Shown here: positions 17,867 through 26,599 of the stretch, piece after piece | Layout: every line of letters begins with the position of its first letter | Numbering within the stretch: position 1 is the stretch's first letter | Source: Thalassobellus citreus | GTDB taxonomy: Bacteria; Bacteroidota; Bacteroidia; Flavobacteriales; Flavobacteriaceae | Assembly (NCBI RefSeq): GCF_044385915.1 | Contig: NZ_JBISCC010000121.1 | Location: 242,908-306,907, forward strand | Length of the DNA: 64,000 bases | Direction of reading: 5' to 3' | Notes under the pieces: model-generated | Database searches by the model: none | Seen by the model: the letters and a program-made list of their open reading frames with translations, nothing else | What the model was told of the DNA's origin: nothing | Translations under genes and position numbers: made by a program

Positions 17867-19006
17867 CTAAATAAACTCCTTCAAAACATCAACAACATAA
17901 TCTACTTCTTCTTTAGTATTATAAATACTAAAAGAAAATCGAATAGAAGGTTTAAGTAAATCTTCTTCTGTTAAAATTTCAGTCAAAACATGCGAGTTAT
18001 GAGAGCTTCCACTTTGGCAAGCACTTCCTTTAGAACAAGCTATTCCTTTTAAATCCAACTGAAATAATAACATCGCCGATTTTTCAGGAGGCACAGGCAA
18101 ACAAACGTTTACCAAGGCATAACTACTTTTTTCTAAACCATATGATTCTCCATTAAATGTCGCTTCTGGAATATGCTTAGTAACAGAATCTATAAAATAT
18201 TGTTTTAGTTCTTTTACGTATGTAGCTTCTGTTTCAAAATTATTATTAGCCATTTTTAAAGCCGTTTCAAGCCCTACAATATTATGAACACTTTCGGTCC
18301 CTGCACGAAGTCCACGCTCCTGTTCGCCACCAAAAATAAGGGGTTTTAAACCTGTATTCTTTCTAACAAAAGCAAAACCAACACCTTTTGGTCCGTGAAA
18401 TTTATGTGCAGCAGCAGCTAAAAAATCAACTTGAATATCTTGTAAATCCATTTTATAGTGCCCTACAGATTGTACAGCATCAGTATGAAACAAAGCACCA
18501 TTATCTTTACATAAATTGGCAACACGTTTTATATCTAACATATTACCAATTTCATTATTTATATGCATTAAGCTAACTAATGTTTTCTCCTCGGTTTGCA
18601 ACAACGTTTCCAAATGTAAATAATCTACATCACCATTCTTCTCAATATTTACATAACTAACAGTAATTCCATATTCCTTTTGCAATTGCTCTACAGTGTG
18701 TAAAACAGCATGATGTTCAATTTTTGAAGTTATAATGTGTTTAATATTTAAATCTCTAACAGCACTATTTAGTATTAAATTGTCAGCTTCAGTGCCACCG
18801 GCTGTAAACACAATTTCACCTGCCGAAACATTTAAACTACTCGCAATAAGCTTTCTTGATTTTTCAATTAAAACTTTTGATGATCTACCAAAACTGTGTG
18901 AAGACGAAGCATTTCCGTAATTGCTTCTCATAACTTCCATCATCGCATTAATCACCTCTTCTCGTATTTGAGTAGTCGCAGCATTATCAAAATATATTGG
19001 ATTCAT
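17867..19006 (-). CDS. Cysteine desulfurase, NifS/IscS family
   Basis: A 379-residue PLP enzyme that removes sulfur from L-cysteine as a persulfide for Fe-S clusters or tRNA thiolation. MNPIYFDNAATTQIREEV, TAGGTEADNL, HTDAVQSVGH and AAHKFHGPKGVGF (Schiff-base Lys about 202) are family hallmarks. The catalytic Cys is in KGSACQSGS (about 325). The extended loop GSACQSGSS is typical of group I (IscS/NifS) enzymes. No isc genes sit beside it, so it is left without a symbol. Convergent with the TonB receptor, with a 3-nt gap. Confidence 0.92.
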   Translation of the reverse strand: MNPIYFDNAATTQIREEVINAMMEVMRSNYGNASSSHSFGRSSKVLIEKSRKLIASSLNVSAGEIVFTAGGTEADNLILNSAVRDLNIKHIITSKIEHHAVLHTVEQLQKEYGITVSYVNIEKNGDVDYLHLETLLQTEEKTLVSLMHINNEIGNMLDIKRVANLCKDNGALFHTDAVQSVGHYKMDLQDIQVDFLAAAAHKFHGPKGVGFAFVRKNTGLKPLIFGGEQERGLRAGTESVHNIVGLETALKMANNNFETEATYVKELKQYFIDSVTKHIPEATFNGESYGLEKSSYALVNVCLPVPPEKSAMLLFQLDLKGIACSKGSACQSGSSHNSHVLTEILTEEDLLKPSIRFSFSIYNTKEEVDYVVDVLKEFI

Positions 19007-19081
19007 CTATTTATTTTAAAACACAAAAATACTTGAAATAAAATTATTATTAATATCCTACGTTATAAATAACAATTCCAT

Positions 19082-19089
19082 TATTTTTG
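19082..19089 (+). promoter_or_regulatory. -7 element before the Asp-rich lipoprotein gene
   Basis: TATTTTTG matches TAnnTTTG and lies 18 nt upstream of ATG 19108. It overlaps an alternative TTG start at 19087, which is therefore rejected. Confidence 0.5.
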
Positions 19090-19107
19090 CCTAAAACCCA
19101 AATACAA

Positions 19108-20022
19108 ATGCGCAAGTTATTTTATATTCTTCTTCCTTTAAGTTTATTAACCTTATACACATGTGATGATGGCGACATTATTACAGTTGAATTTGATTTT
19201 GACAAAACATTAGAGTTATGTCGAGAAGATAATATTGATAATTTTGTTACTAAAGACAACTATGTTTTGTCTGATGTCCGTAAAGATCCATACGAATCAC
19301 TTATCCTTTTGTTTCCTTATTCAACAGCTAATGAAGCCATATTTAACCCAACAGAAGCTAATACAGAAACAGAACTTATAGTAAATAACTCTTCTGTTAT
19401 TTTTAATTACAGAACCTATGATGGTGACCCTAGCGATTTAATTTGTCAAGATATTCCTGGTTCTGGCACTAATATTTTAAGTGATTATAGTGCTGCTGCA
19501 GGTGCTAGAGTTAGCTTTTTATCAACTTTTACTGATGATGATGACGATGGAGTCCTTACAATAGATGAAGATATAAATCAAGATGGAGACCCAACAAATG
19601 ATGACACAGACGAAGATGGTATTCCTGACTATATTGATGAAGATGATGATAATGATAATGTAAAAACATCTATAGAACTTGGAAATATTGACGACCCCTT
19701 AGATACCGACGAAGATGGTGTTCTTAACTATTTAGATTCTGATGATGATGGAGATGACATACCTACTATAAATGAAGATGAAAATGGTAATTCTAATCTA
19801 CGCGACGATTTTGATATAACTATAACAGGTAGTGAACAAATTCCTAGATATTTATTAAAAGAAGCTAAAGATTCTTTCCCTGCGGGTAAATCACTTTCTA
19901 ACTCCTACGAAAGAACCTATACCGTTTCTATAAAATTATTAGATTTTGATTTAGTAACTATACAAAGTGATTCTCTTGATTTTGGAACATATACTAGAAC
20001 CATTACAATAGAATCTGAATAA
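19108..20022 (+). CDS. Lipoprotein with Asp-rich calcium-binding-type repeats
   Basis: A 304-residue exported protein. The signal ends in a lipobox-like LLTLYTCDDGD (Cys about 19). The central region (about 140-235) is packed with Asp-rich stretches of thrombospondin type-3 style, such as DDDDDGV, NQDGDPTNDD and DEDGVLNYLDSDDDGDD. These normally bind calcium between beta-sandwich domains. The C-terminal part (FPAGKSLSNSYERTY) is unassigned. ATG 19108 is chosen because a promoter element overlaps the upstream alternative. It is probably surface-exposed or periplasmic, with unknown function. Confidence 0.8.
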   Translation: MRKLFYILLPLSLLTLYTCDDGDIITVEFDFDKTLELCREDNIDNFVTKDNYVLSDVRKDPYESLILLFPYSTANEAIFNPTEANTETELIVNNSSVIFNYRTYDGDPSDLICQDIPGSGTNILSDYSAAAGARVSFLSTFTDDDDDGVLTIDEDINQDGDPTNDDTDEDGIPDYIDEDDDNDNVKTSIELGNIDDPLDTDEDGVLNYLDSDDDGDDIPTINEDENGNSNLRDDFDITITGSEQIPRYLLKEAKDSFPAGKSLSNSYERTYTVSIKLLDFDLVTIQSDSLDFGTYTRTITIESE

Positions 20023-20025
20023 CAA

Positions 20026-20571
20026 CTAATTAGGGTTTTGGTAAATATAAACCTCGGTAGCTCCTAAACCATATTTTTGGTAATTGGCATCGTAGAATTT
20101 TACGTTGCTATAACGTCCAAATAAATATTCTAATTCTATTTTTAGAACCCCTTCACCTACTCCGTGAATAAAAACAATTTTTTGAATACGCTTAGATATA
20201 GCCCAATCTAGTTTATGTCTAGCTGTATCTAATTGAAGGGTTAACATATCGTGATTAGACATACTTCGTGACGATTTTACTAACTGATTAATATGCAAAT
20301 CTACTTCCATAGTAGGTTCATATCTATCTTTAGCTTTTACACGTTGTTGTTGTTTTCTTGCTGGCTGCTCTTTTTCTGAAATAACAGTATTGGGTATCCT
20401 AGCTTTATTCAACATACTTTTAGAAGTATCCTTTATAAGCTCTTCGCTATTAAAATCTAACAAAAAACCGTCCTCAGTTTCTATAGAAATTGAAGTTCCA
20501 ACAATGTCTTTAATAACACCAGACATGTTTTCGTCTAAAACCATTACATGATCTCCAATATTAAAAGTCAT
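20026..20571 (-). CDS. DUF2027-Smr domain protein (MutS2 C-terminal-like)
   Basis: A 181-residue protein. The N-terminal about 50 residues form a small beta-barrel-like domain (GDHVMVLDENMSGVIKDIVG...IETEDGFLLDF), as in DUF2027 proteins. After a basic linker, residues about 95-181 form a Smr domain with the motifs VDLHINQL and IHGVGEGVL. Smr domains are endonucleases or RNA/DNA-binding modules related to the MutS2 C-terminus. The stop lies 2 nt from the following small membrane gene's region on the same strand, so the two likely form an operon. Confidence 0.88.
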   Translation of the reverse strand: MTFNIGDHVMVLDENMSGVIKDIVGTSISIETEDGFLLDFNSEELIKDTSKSMLNKARIPNTVISEKEQPARKQQQRVKAKDRYEPTMEVDLHINQLVKSSRSMSNHDMLTLQLDTARHKLDWAISKRIQKIVFIHGVGEGVLKIELEYLFGRYSNVKFYDANYQKYGLGATEVYIYQNPN

Positions 20572-20573
20572 AA

Positions 20574-20768
20574 CTAATTATTTGTTTCCTCATCAAAATT
20601 ATCTTCATCAGTATTTTTACTAGGAATCGTTTTTGATATTCTATAAACTCCAATCATTAGCAAAACAATACCTCCTATTAAAACGTATTGATTTTGCTCT
20701 AAACCAGTCTTAGCGTACATTGCTACAAACCCTCCAACAATGATTAGTAAATAATTTAAATATTTCAT
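20574..20768 (-). CDS. Small two-span membrane protein
   Basis: A 64-residue protein with two hydrophobic segments (about 4-20 and 27-44) and an acidic tail (NTDEDNFDEETNN). It lies directly upstream of the Smr gene (2-nt gap), so it is the first gene of that pair. No family recognised. Confidence 0.7.
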   Translation of the reverse strand: MKYLNYLLIIVGGFVAMYAKTGLEQNQYVLIGGIVLLMIGVYRISKTIPSKNTDEDNFDEETNN

Positions 20769-20894
20769 GAAATAAACTTAAAATTTAAGACTGTTAAATT
20801 ACATTAAAAAAATCTCATAAATAGTTAACCATACTTAAAGAAAATTATGCTTTAAAAATAAAACAATAGTAGGTTTTAGCATATGTTTATTTTT

Positions 20895-20902
20895 TAAATT
20901 TG
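20895..20902 (+). promoter_or_regulatory. -7 element before the DUF2752 gene
   Basis: TAAATTTG matches TAnnTTTG, 24 nt upstream of the TTG start at 20926. Confidence 0.5.
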
Positions 20903-20925
20903 CTAAAAACAAATAACAATAACCT

Positions 20926-21210
20926 TTGCAATCTCCAGAAGAATATATGTTACCCTGCTTAAACAAAAAGCTTTTTGGAGTAGATTGTATGGGTTGTGGT
21001 ATGCAACGTGCTGCCCTTTTAGTTTTTAAAGGTGAGTTTGTCGAGGCTTTTTATATGTATCCAGCTATTTACACGCTTATACTTTTGTTTGGATTCATTG
21101 TTCTAAATATTTTCTTTAAATTTAAACATTCAAATAAAGTAATTGCAGCACTAGCTATTTTAACTGTTCTTACAATTATAACAAGTTATATTATTAAAAT
21201 AATCAATTAA
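20926..21210 (+). CDS. DUF2752 membrane protein
   Basis: A 94-residue membrane protein with the DUF2752 signature LPCLNKKLFGVDCMGCGMQRA, carrying the C-x2-C-G pair, and two hydrophobic spans (about 43-60 and 71-90). The start is either TTG 20926 or ATG 20947; the former is kept because it retains the EEYMLPC run. It lies 9 nt upstream of the CCC-motif gene; this two-gene order is common in flavobacteria. The function of the family is unknown. Confidence 0.82.
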   Translation: MQSPEEYMLPCLNKKLFGVDCMGCGMQRAALLVFKGEFVEAFYMYPAIYTLILLFGFIVLNIFFKFKHSNKVIAALAILTVLTIITSYIIKIIN

Positions 21211-21219
21211 AATTCACAC

Positions 21220-21549
21220 ATGGAACAACAAAAACTCAACCCAACTATCGTTTACGTATTAGCTATTATAGGACTATTTTGCTGCTGTTTTGCTGGTCTT
21301 GGTTTTATATTGGCAGGTATTGCCTTTTTTATTGCTTACAGTAAATTAAATGCCGCAAAGCTTAATCCTGAAAACTATGAACCGGCTAGTGTTAAGGCTA
21401 TGGATACAGCAAAAACAGTTGCTCTAGTTATACTAGCTATTAACGTTTTATATTTTATTTATTCTATCTACCAAATATCTACAGTTGGCTGGGACGAAAT
21501 GATGAGAAAATCTCAAGAAATGATGGAACAATATCAACAAAACCAATAA
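21220..21549 (+). CDS. CCC-motif membrane protein
   Basis: A 109-residue protein with two membrane spans (about 9-37 and 66-86). The first contains the family-naming triple cysteine (GLFCCCFAGLGFILAGIAFF). The C-terminal tail is Met/Glu/Gln-rich and cytoplasmic-looking. It is the second gene of the DUF2752 operon and ends at a strong terminator. Related in outline to DUF4190-like proteins; function unknown. Confidence 0.78.
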   Translation: MEQQKLNPTIVYVLAIIGLFCCCFAGLGFILAGIAFFIAYSKLNAAKLNPENYEPASVKAMDTAKTVALVILAINVLYFIYSIYQISTVGWDEMMRKSQEMMEQYQQNQ

Positions 21550-21567
21550 TAAAAATATTTTAGAAAA

Positions 21568-21600
21568 TAAAAACGACGACCAATTGGTCGTCGTTTTTAT
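21568..21600 (+). terminator. Palindromic bidirectional terminator
   Basis: A perfect palindrome AAAACGACGACCAATTGGTCGTCGTTTT between convergent genes, ending in a T-run; works for both sides. Confidence 0.88.
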
Positions 21601-21628
21601 TTAAACTGTTGTTTTTATCCTATAGTAA

Positions 21629-22078
21629 TTAAAACAATGTAGAATTAGCCAGTACTCCTATAAAAACCAACAAATAAAGTGATAATATTACAATTACAAA
21701 AACAGCTATAAATTTATAATGTGATTTTAGATTTAAAAAAGCCATTTTAAAATCGTTATTATTATTCGAACTTAATGCGCTTTTCATTTTCTTTGAAAAT
21801 TTAAATAAATAAAGAAGTGGAAAAAGGTAAATTAATGCAAATAGGACGTAAAAAATGCCTACTCCTACCGAATAACCTAATCCATAAGCTGAATTGTCTC
21901 CAAACTTATTTAATCCGGTATAAAAACTTATACCTACACCAATTAAAACCAACAAACCAATACCTATAAAACCGATTACAGATAATAAATAAGACCACTT
22001 AATTATTTCTTTTAGATAACCTCTAATTTCATTATTTACTTCTAATTCAAAACTTTCAAAGACCGACCTCTCTTCCAT
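21629..22078 (-). CDS. DUF5362-like membrane protein
   Basis: A 149-residue inner-membrane protein. After an N-terminal cytoplasmic stretch it has three to four hydrophobic spans (about 28-55, 68-92 and 118-142) and the loop KFSKKMKSALSSNNNNDFKMAFLNLKSHYKFIA, which is typical of the flavobacterial DUF5362 group. No catalytic motif is visible. It lies downstream of rocD on the same strand (34-nt gap) and may be co-transcribed with it. Function unknown. Confidence 0.7.
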   Translation of the reverse strand: MEERSVFESFELEVNNEIRGYLKEIIKWSYLLSVIGFIGIGLLVLIGVGISFYTGLNKFGDNSAYGLGYSVGVGIFYVLFALIYLFPLLYLFKFSKKMKSALSSNNNNDFKMAFLNLKSHYKFIAVFVIVILSLYLLVFIGVLANSTLF

Positions 22079-22112
22079 ATAAATTTAATTTTCATCTATC
22101 AAATACCAATTA

Positions 22113-23357
22113 TTAGCTTTCAAATTGCTTCAATGTTTTTACAATAATACTAACGCAATCTAATAATTGTTCTTTATTCATAACCAAAGGTGGTGCAAAA
22201 CGTATAATATTTCCATGCGTAGGTTTTGCTAACAAACCATTATCTCGTAATGCCAAACATATATTCCAAGCGGTATCACTGTCTTCATCATCATTAATAA
22301 CAATAGCATTAAGCAAGCCTTTACCTCTAACTAATTTCGCAATGCTACTTGTTTCAATATAAGTGTTTAATTCACTTCTAAACAATTGCCCTAACACTTC
22401 TGCATTATCGGCTAACTGTTCATCTCTAACAACTTCTAAAGCAGCAATTGCTACTACAGCAGCTACAGGGTTTCCTCCAAAAGTACTACCATGATTTCCT
22501 GGTTTAATAACATCCATAACGTTATTATTTGCCAAAACAGCACTTACGGGATACACTCCTCCACTTATAGCTTTACCAAGTATTAAAATATCTGGTTTTA
22601 CATTTTCATGATCTACAGCCAATAATTTTCCGGTTCTAGCAATACCTGTTTGAACTTCATCTGCTATAAACAATACATTATATGCTTCGCACAATGCTTT
22701 TGCTTTTGCTAAATAATTGTCGCTTGGCACATAAACACCTGCTTCTCCTTGTATTGGCTCCACTAAAAAACCTGCTACATTCGGATTGTTTTTTAAAGCA
22801 GCTTCCAAAGCTTCTAAATTATTATATTCAATTTTAATAAATCCGTTTGTAAACGGCCCGAAATTTTTACGAGCAACAGGATCATTACTAAAAGAAATAA
22901 TAGTTGTTGTTCGTCCGTGAAAATTGTTTTCACAAACAATAATTTCGGCTTCATTTTTATCTATACCTTTTACTTCATAAGCCCATTTTCTACAAAGCTT
23001 CAAAGCGGTTTCTACAGCCTCTGCCCCTGTATTCATTGGTAATAACTTATCAAATCCAAAAAATTCGCAAGCAAATTTTTCGTATCTACCAAGCACATCG
23101 TTATGAAATGCTCTAGAGGTTAACGTTAATGTTTGTGCTTGTTGCACCATAGCATTAACAATTTTAGGGTGACAATGCCCTTGATTTACTGCGGAATATG
23201 CCGAAAGGAAATCGTAATATTGTTTTCCATCTACATCCCAAACATGCACACCTTCTCCCCTGTTTAAAACCACAGGAAGTGGGTGATAGTTGTGAGCTCC
23301 ATACTTGTTTTCTAATTCAATTAATTGCTGAGAATTTAATTTTTCTAAAACAGCCAT
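22113..23357 (-). CDS. rocD: Ornithine--oxo-acid transaminase
   Basis: A 414-residue PLP class III aminotransferase that converts ornithine and 2-oxoglutarate to glutamate-semialdehyde and glutamate, linking arginine and proline metabolism. Visible: DFLSAYSAVNQGHCHPKI, MNTGAEAVETALKLCRKW, NNFHGRTTTIISFS, the Asp motif FIADEVQTGIARTGK, and the PLP Lys in ILGKAISGGVYPVSA. These match RocD rather than ArgD or GabT in detail. Length is normal. No other arginine genes lie nearby. Confidence 0.93.
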   Translation of the reverse strand: MAVLEKLNSQQLIELENKYGAHNYHPLPVVLNRGEGVHVWDVDGKQYYDFLSAYSAVNQGHCHPKIVNAMVQQAQTLTLTSRAFHNDVLGRYEKFACEFFGFDKLLPMNTGAEAVETALKLCRKWAYEVKGIDKNEAEIIVCENNFHGRTTTIISFSNDPVARKNFGPFTNGFIKIEYNNLEALEAALKNNPNVAGFLVEPIQGEAGVYVPSDNYLAKAKALCEAYNVLFIADEVQTGIARTGKLLAVDHENVKPDILILGKAISGGVYPVSAVLANNNVMDVIKPGNHGSTFGGNPVAAVVAIAALEVVRDEQLADNAEVLGQLFRSELNTYIETSSIAKLVRGKGLLNAIVINDDEDSDTAWNICLALRDNGLLAKPTHGNIIRFAPPLVMNKEQLLDCVSIIVKTLKQFES

Positions 23358-23491
23358 TTTAATTTGTGTTAAATTAATAAATAACCATTCCTTCTGTACC
23401 TTTATTCTTCCGAAGATTCGAAAAAGCAGCGTGGGAGAGAAATCATCCCTAGGGCTCGCAAATTACTAAATATTAATTGCTTCATAAAATG

Positions 23492-23878
23492 TTATTCAGA
23501 CATTCTTCCAGATAACGATGATACTTGTAATTCCAATCGTTTTAATTCACGCATCAAGGCATTCTTGTCCATTCGCATCCAAGCATATAATTTAATCATA
23601 GAATTAAACATCAAACAAACAACAACTCCTAACGCCCATTTAATAAGCTCGTTTGTTTCTGTGACGTTAAAAAACTGAATTAAACAATAAATAAAAAATC
23701 CAAATACTATTATATTAACAATATTCATAACAATTACTAACCATCCCAATTTCCCTTTAAAAATTCCAGTAACCATACCCCACATACCTTGCTCCTCTAA
23801 TTCATCATAAAATTTAGCTTCTTCTTGTGTTAATGTTTCTTTAATTAATTTATCAATGTCTTCCTTATTAGTTTTCAT
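23492..23878 (-). CDS. DUF6768-like membrane partner of the ECF sigma factor
   Basis: A 128-residue protein with an N-terminal helical part (TLTQEEAKFYDELEEQGMWGMV), two membrane spans (about 43-67 and 80-97) and a C-terminal coiled coil (LMRELKRLELQVSSLSGRMSE). Its start overlaps the end of the sigma factor gene by 11 nt, so translation is coupled. By position and topology it is the likely anti-sigma or regulatory partner, but no conserved zinc anti-sigma motif is present, so that role is inferred. Confidence 0.72.
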   Translation of the reverse strand: MKTNKEDIDKLIKETLTQEEAKFYDELEEQGMWGMVTGIFKGKLGWLVIVMNIVNIIVFGFFIYCLIQFFNVTETNELIKWALGVVVCLMFNSMIKLYAWMRMDKNALMRELKRLELQVSSLSGRMSE

Positions 23879-24425
23879 AATTTTTATTTTTTAATGTTTG
23901 TTTTAATTTTTCTCTAGCATGAAATAATCTCGATTTTGCTGTACCAACTGATATATTCAAAATATCACTTATCTCTTTTAATGAATAGTCTTGTACATAA
24001 AACAACCTAATTACTACCTGTTGATGTTGTGGTAATTCTTTTATTGATTTTAAAAGTGTGTTTTTCAAGTTTTCAGTATCGTTTTCATCTTCTATAACGA
24101 GTTCATTCTGTTCATATTTATAATCTTCAAGAACTTTAGTTTTTCTTTTGTTTTCATTTATAACATCTAGAGATTTGTTATAAACAATACGTAATGCCCA
24201 ACTACCAAAACTATTAGGGTTCTTTAATCTATCTATTTTATTAATAATCACCTTCCAACTATCTTGTGCTATATCTTTTGCTAAATCTGCATCTTTAACT
24301 ACCCAAAAAGCCTTGTTGCAGAATAATTTATGCCAGCGTTTAACTAATAGAGTCAAAGCTTTACCATTTCCAGACTGGTATTCAAGTATCAACTTACTAT
24401 CTATTAATTGCTCTTTTTTATTCAT
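23868..24425 (-). CDS. ECF-type RNA polymerase sigma factor
   Basis: A 185-residue sigma-70 family protein. Region 2 spans about 12-75 (FCNKAFWVVKDADLAKDIAQDSWKVIIN). Region 4 spans about 115-175 with ELPQHQQVVIRLFYVQDYSLKEISDILNISVGTAKSRLFHAREKL, a complete helix-turn-helix for the -35 element. No region 3, so it is ECF. It is followed by an overlapping membrane protein gene (11-nt overlap), the usual sigma/anti-sigma arrangement. The signal and regulon are unknown. Confidence 0.93.
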   Translation of the reverse strand: MNKKEQLIDSKLILEYQSGNGKALTLLVKRWHKLFCNKAFWVVKDADLAKDIAQDSWKVIINKIDRLKNPNSFGSWALRIVYNKSLDVINENKRKTKVLEDYKYEQNELVIEDENDTENLKNTLLKSIKELPQHQQVVIRLFYVQDYSLKEISDILNISVGTAKSRLFHAREKLKQTLKNKNYEN

Positions 24426-24662
24426 TGCAAAACTTTCGCTTTATACTTTAAAGACAGTAAAAGTCTAAAAAGGTTCATTTTTATTTTATATTAAAAAAAA
24501 TCACATTAAAGTTAATGGAAATAAAATGATATTATTTATTCGTTTTCTCTCCCAATAATTTAAAAATTCAACGTAGAAAAATAATTGCTCTTAAGTAATA
24601 TTTATCATCTTTTATAAAATTACAATCTATTATTTTAGTAAAATTTAAAATCTAAATTTTCC

Positions 24663-25097
24663 ATGAAAAAAATTTTATCGTTAATACTTTTAGGTATCGT
24701 TATCTCTTTTTATAGCTGTGGCGAAAAAAAATCTAACAAAAAACCAGAAACTATAACAATTAAGGAAGCTCCAGCTATGAAAACCGAAGCGCCTAAAACT
24801 GTTAAAGGAGATCCCGTTTTAATTGCTAAAGGACAGCAATTATTTAAAGACAAAACATGTTTTACTTGCCATCAAGCAGACACTAAAATTATTGGTCCTT
24901 CAATTAAGGAGATCAATAAAATTTATTCTCAAAAAAACGGAGATATTGTTGCTTTTTTAAAAGGGAAATCACCTGCCATTGTAGATACAGACCCTGGACA
25001 AGTAGCCGTTATGAAAGCAAATTTAGACAGTTTTGTTAAAGATTTAAAAGATGAAGAGCTGAATGCTATTAAAGTTTATATGCAAAGCGTCAACTAA
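24663..25097 (+). CDS. c-type cytochrome lipoprotein
   Basis: A 144-residue periplasmic electron carrier. A lipobox in SFYSCGEKK (Cys 19) follows the signal peptide, then a Lys/Pro/Thr-rich linker to about residue 50. The single cytochrome c domain has the haem motif CFTCHQ at about 73-77 and a candidate axial Met in AVMKANL. IGPSIKEI and DEELNAIKVYMQSV fit class I cytochromes. It is transcribed alone with a terminator at 25124-25153. The redox partner is unknown. Confidence 0.9.
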   Translation: MKKILSLILLGIVISFYSCGEKKSNKKPETITIKEAPAMKTEAPKTVKGDPVLIAKGQQLFKDKTCFTCHQADTKIIGPSIKEINKIYSQKNGDIVAFLKGKSPAIVDTDPGQVAVMKANLDSFVKDLKDEELNAIKVYMQSVN

Positions 25098-25123
25098 CTT
25101 TCACTTTTCTTAATAATTATTTT

Positions 25124-25153
25124 AAAACGCCTAATAATATTTAGGCGTTTTTT
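25124..25153 (+). terminator. Terminator after the cytochrome gene
   Basis: Stem AAAACGCCTAA/TTAGGCGTTTT with a short loop and T-run. It ends 14 nt before the rlmD -7 element. Confidence 0.88.
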
Positions 25154-25166
25154 AATGCAAAAAAAT

Positions 25167-25174
25167 TACTTTTG
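25167..25174 (+). promoter_or_regulatory. -7 element of the rlmD operon
   Basis: TACTTTTG matches TAnnTTTG exactly, 4 nt before ATG 25179. An upstream in-frame ATG (25155) would precede transcription and is rejected; the mRNA would be nearly leaderless. Confidence 0.55.
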
Positions 25175-25178
25175 CAGC

Positions 25179-26591
25179 ATGTCTAGAAGAAAAGCAAGAA
25201 AACAAGTTTTTGAAAACGTAGAAGTCATTGATGCAGGCGCTAAAGGAAAAACCATAGCCAAAGCACCTGACGGAAAAGTGATTTTTTTACCAAATGCCGT
25301 ACCTGGTGACGTTGTTGATGTACAAACTTTTAAAAAGCGAAAAGCTTATTACGAAGGAAAAGCAACGGTTTTTCATAAACTTTCTGATAAAAGAACCCAA
25401 CCTGCTTGCGAGCATTTTGGAGTTTGTGGTGGTTGTAAATGGCAAGATATGGCATACGAACACCAGTTATTTTACAAACAAAAAGAAGTTACCAATAACT
25501 TAACCCGTATTGGACATATAGAACTTCCTGAAGTAACACCTATATTAGGCTCTGCTAATCAATATTTCTACAGAAATAAAATGGAATTCTCTTTTAGTGA
25601 TAGCCGTTGGTTAACATTAGAAGAAATTCAATCTGATGAAGATCTAGGAGATAGAAATGCTTTAGGTTTTCATATTCCGGGTATGTGGGATAAAATTTTA
25701 GACTTAAACAAATGTCATTTACAAGCAGATCCTTCAAACGCCATAAGAAATGCGGTTAAAAAATTTGCTATTGAAAATGACATAGAATTTTTCAATACGC
25801 GTAATCAAACTGGTTTATTGCGCACCATGATGATTCGCACCTCAAGTACGGGTGATATTATGGTGATGCTTCAGATGTTTCAAGAAGATAAAACGAAACG
25901 CGAATTATTACTAGATTTTATTGCGGAAACATTTCCAGAAATAACATCCTTACAATACGTTATTAACGGAAAAGCAAACGATACCATTTACGATCAAGAT
26001 GTTATTTGCTACAAAGGAAATGATCACATTTTTGAAGACATGGAAGGCTTAAAATTTAAAATTAATGCCAAATCATTTTACCAAACAAATTCCGATCAAG
26101 CTTTTGAGCTATATAAAATAACACGAGACTTTGCAGGTTTAACAGGAAATGAATTAGTTTACGATTTATATACAGGAACTGGAACCATTGCGCAATTTGT
26201 TGCAAAACAAGCCAGTAAAGTTGTTGGTGTTGAAGCGGTACCTGATGCTATTATAGCTGCCAAAGAAAATGCACAATTAAATAACATTAATAACGTTGAA
26301 TTCTTTGTTGGAGATATGAAAAATGTATTTAACGCCGATTTTATAAACACACATGGCGAACCAGATGTTATTATTACCGATCCGCCACGTGATGGTATGC
26401 ATAAAGATGTTGTACAACAAATATTAAATATAGCGCCTAAGAAAGTGGTTTATGTAAGCTGTAACAGTGCTACACAAGCGAGAGATTTAGCTTTAATGGA
26501 TGCACAATATAAAGTAACAAAAACCCAAGCTGTCGATATGTTTCCACAAACATTTCATGTGGAAAATGTTGTACTTTTGGAAAAACGATAA
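25179..26591 (+). CDS. rlmD: 23S rRNA (uracil-5-)-methyltransferase RlmD
   Basis: A 470-residue enzyme that makes m5U at the position equivalent to E. coli U1939 of 23S rRNA. An N-terminal TRAM domain (AKAPDGKVIFLPNAVPGDVV) precedes Fe-S cysteines in CEHFGVCGGCKW, with the fourth in LNKCHLQ. The Rossmann core has VYDLYTGTGTIAQFVA for SAM and DPPRDG. The nucleophile Cys is in VYVSCNSATQARDL. ATG 25179 is supported by the promoter element just upstream. It heads an operon with DUF6452 and DUF6048 genes. RlmD is favoured over TrmA/RlmC by the TRAM and Fe-S cluster; the exact target base is by family. Confidence 0.92.
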   Translation: MSRRKARKQVFENVEVIDAGAKGKTIAKAPDGKVIFLPNAVPGDVVDVQTFKKRKAYYEGKATVFHKLSDKRTQPACEHFGVCGGCKWQDMAYEHQLFYKQKEVTNNLTRIGHIELPEVTPILGSANQYFYRNKMEFSFSDSRWLTLEEIQSDEDLGDRNALGFHIPGMWDKILDLNKCHLQADPSNAIRNAVKKFAIENDIEFFNTRNQTGLLRTMMIRTSSTGDIMVMLQMFQEDKTKRELLLDFIAETFPEITSLQYVINGKANDTIYDQDVICYKGNDHIFEDMEGLKFKINAKSFYQTNSDQAFELYKITRDFAGLTGNELVYDLYTGTGTIAQFVAKQASKVVGVEAVPDAIIAAKENAQLNNINNVEFFVGDMKNVFNADFINTHGEPDVIITDPPRDGMHKDVVQQILNIAPKKVVYVSCNSATQARDLALMDAQYKVTKTQAVDMFPQTFHVENVVLLEKR

Positions 26592-26599
26592 TACTATTA

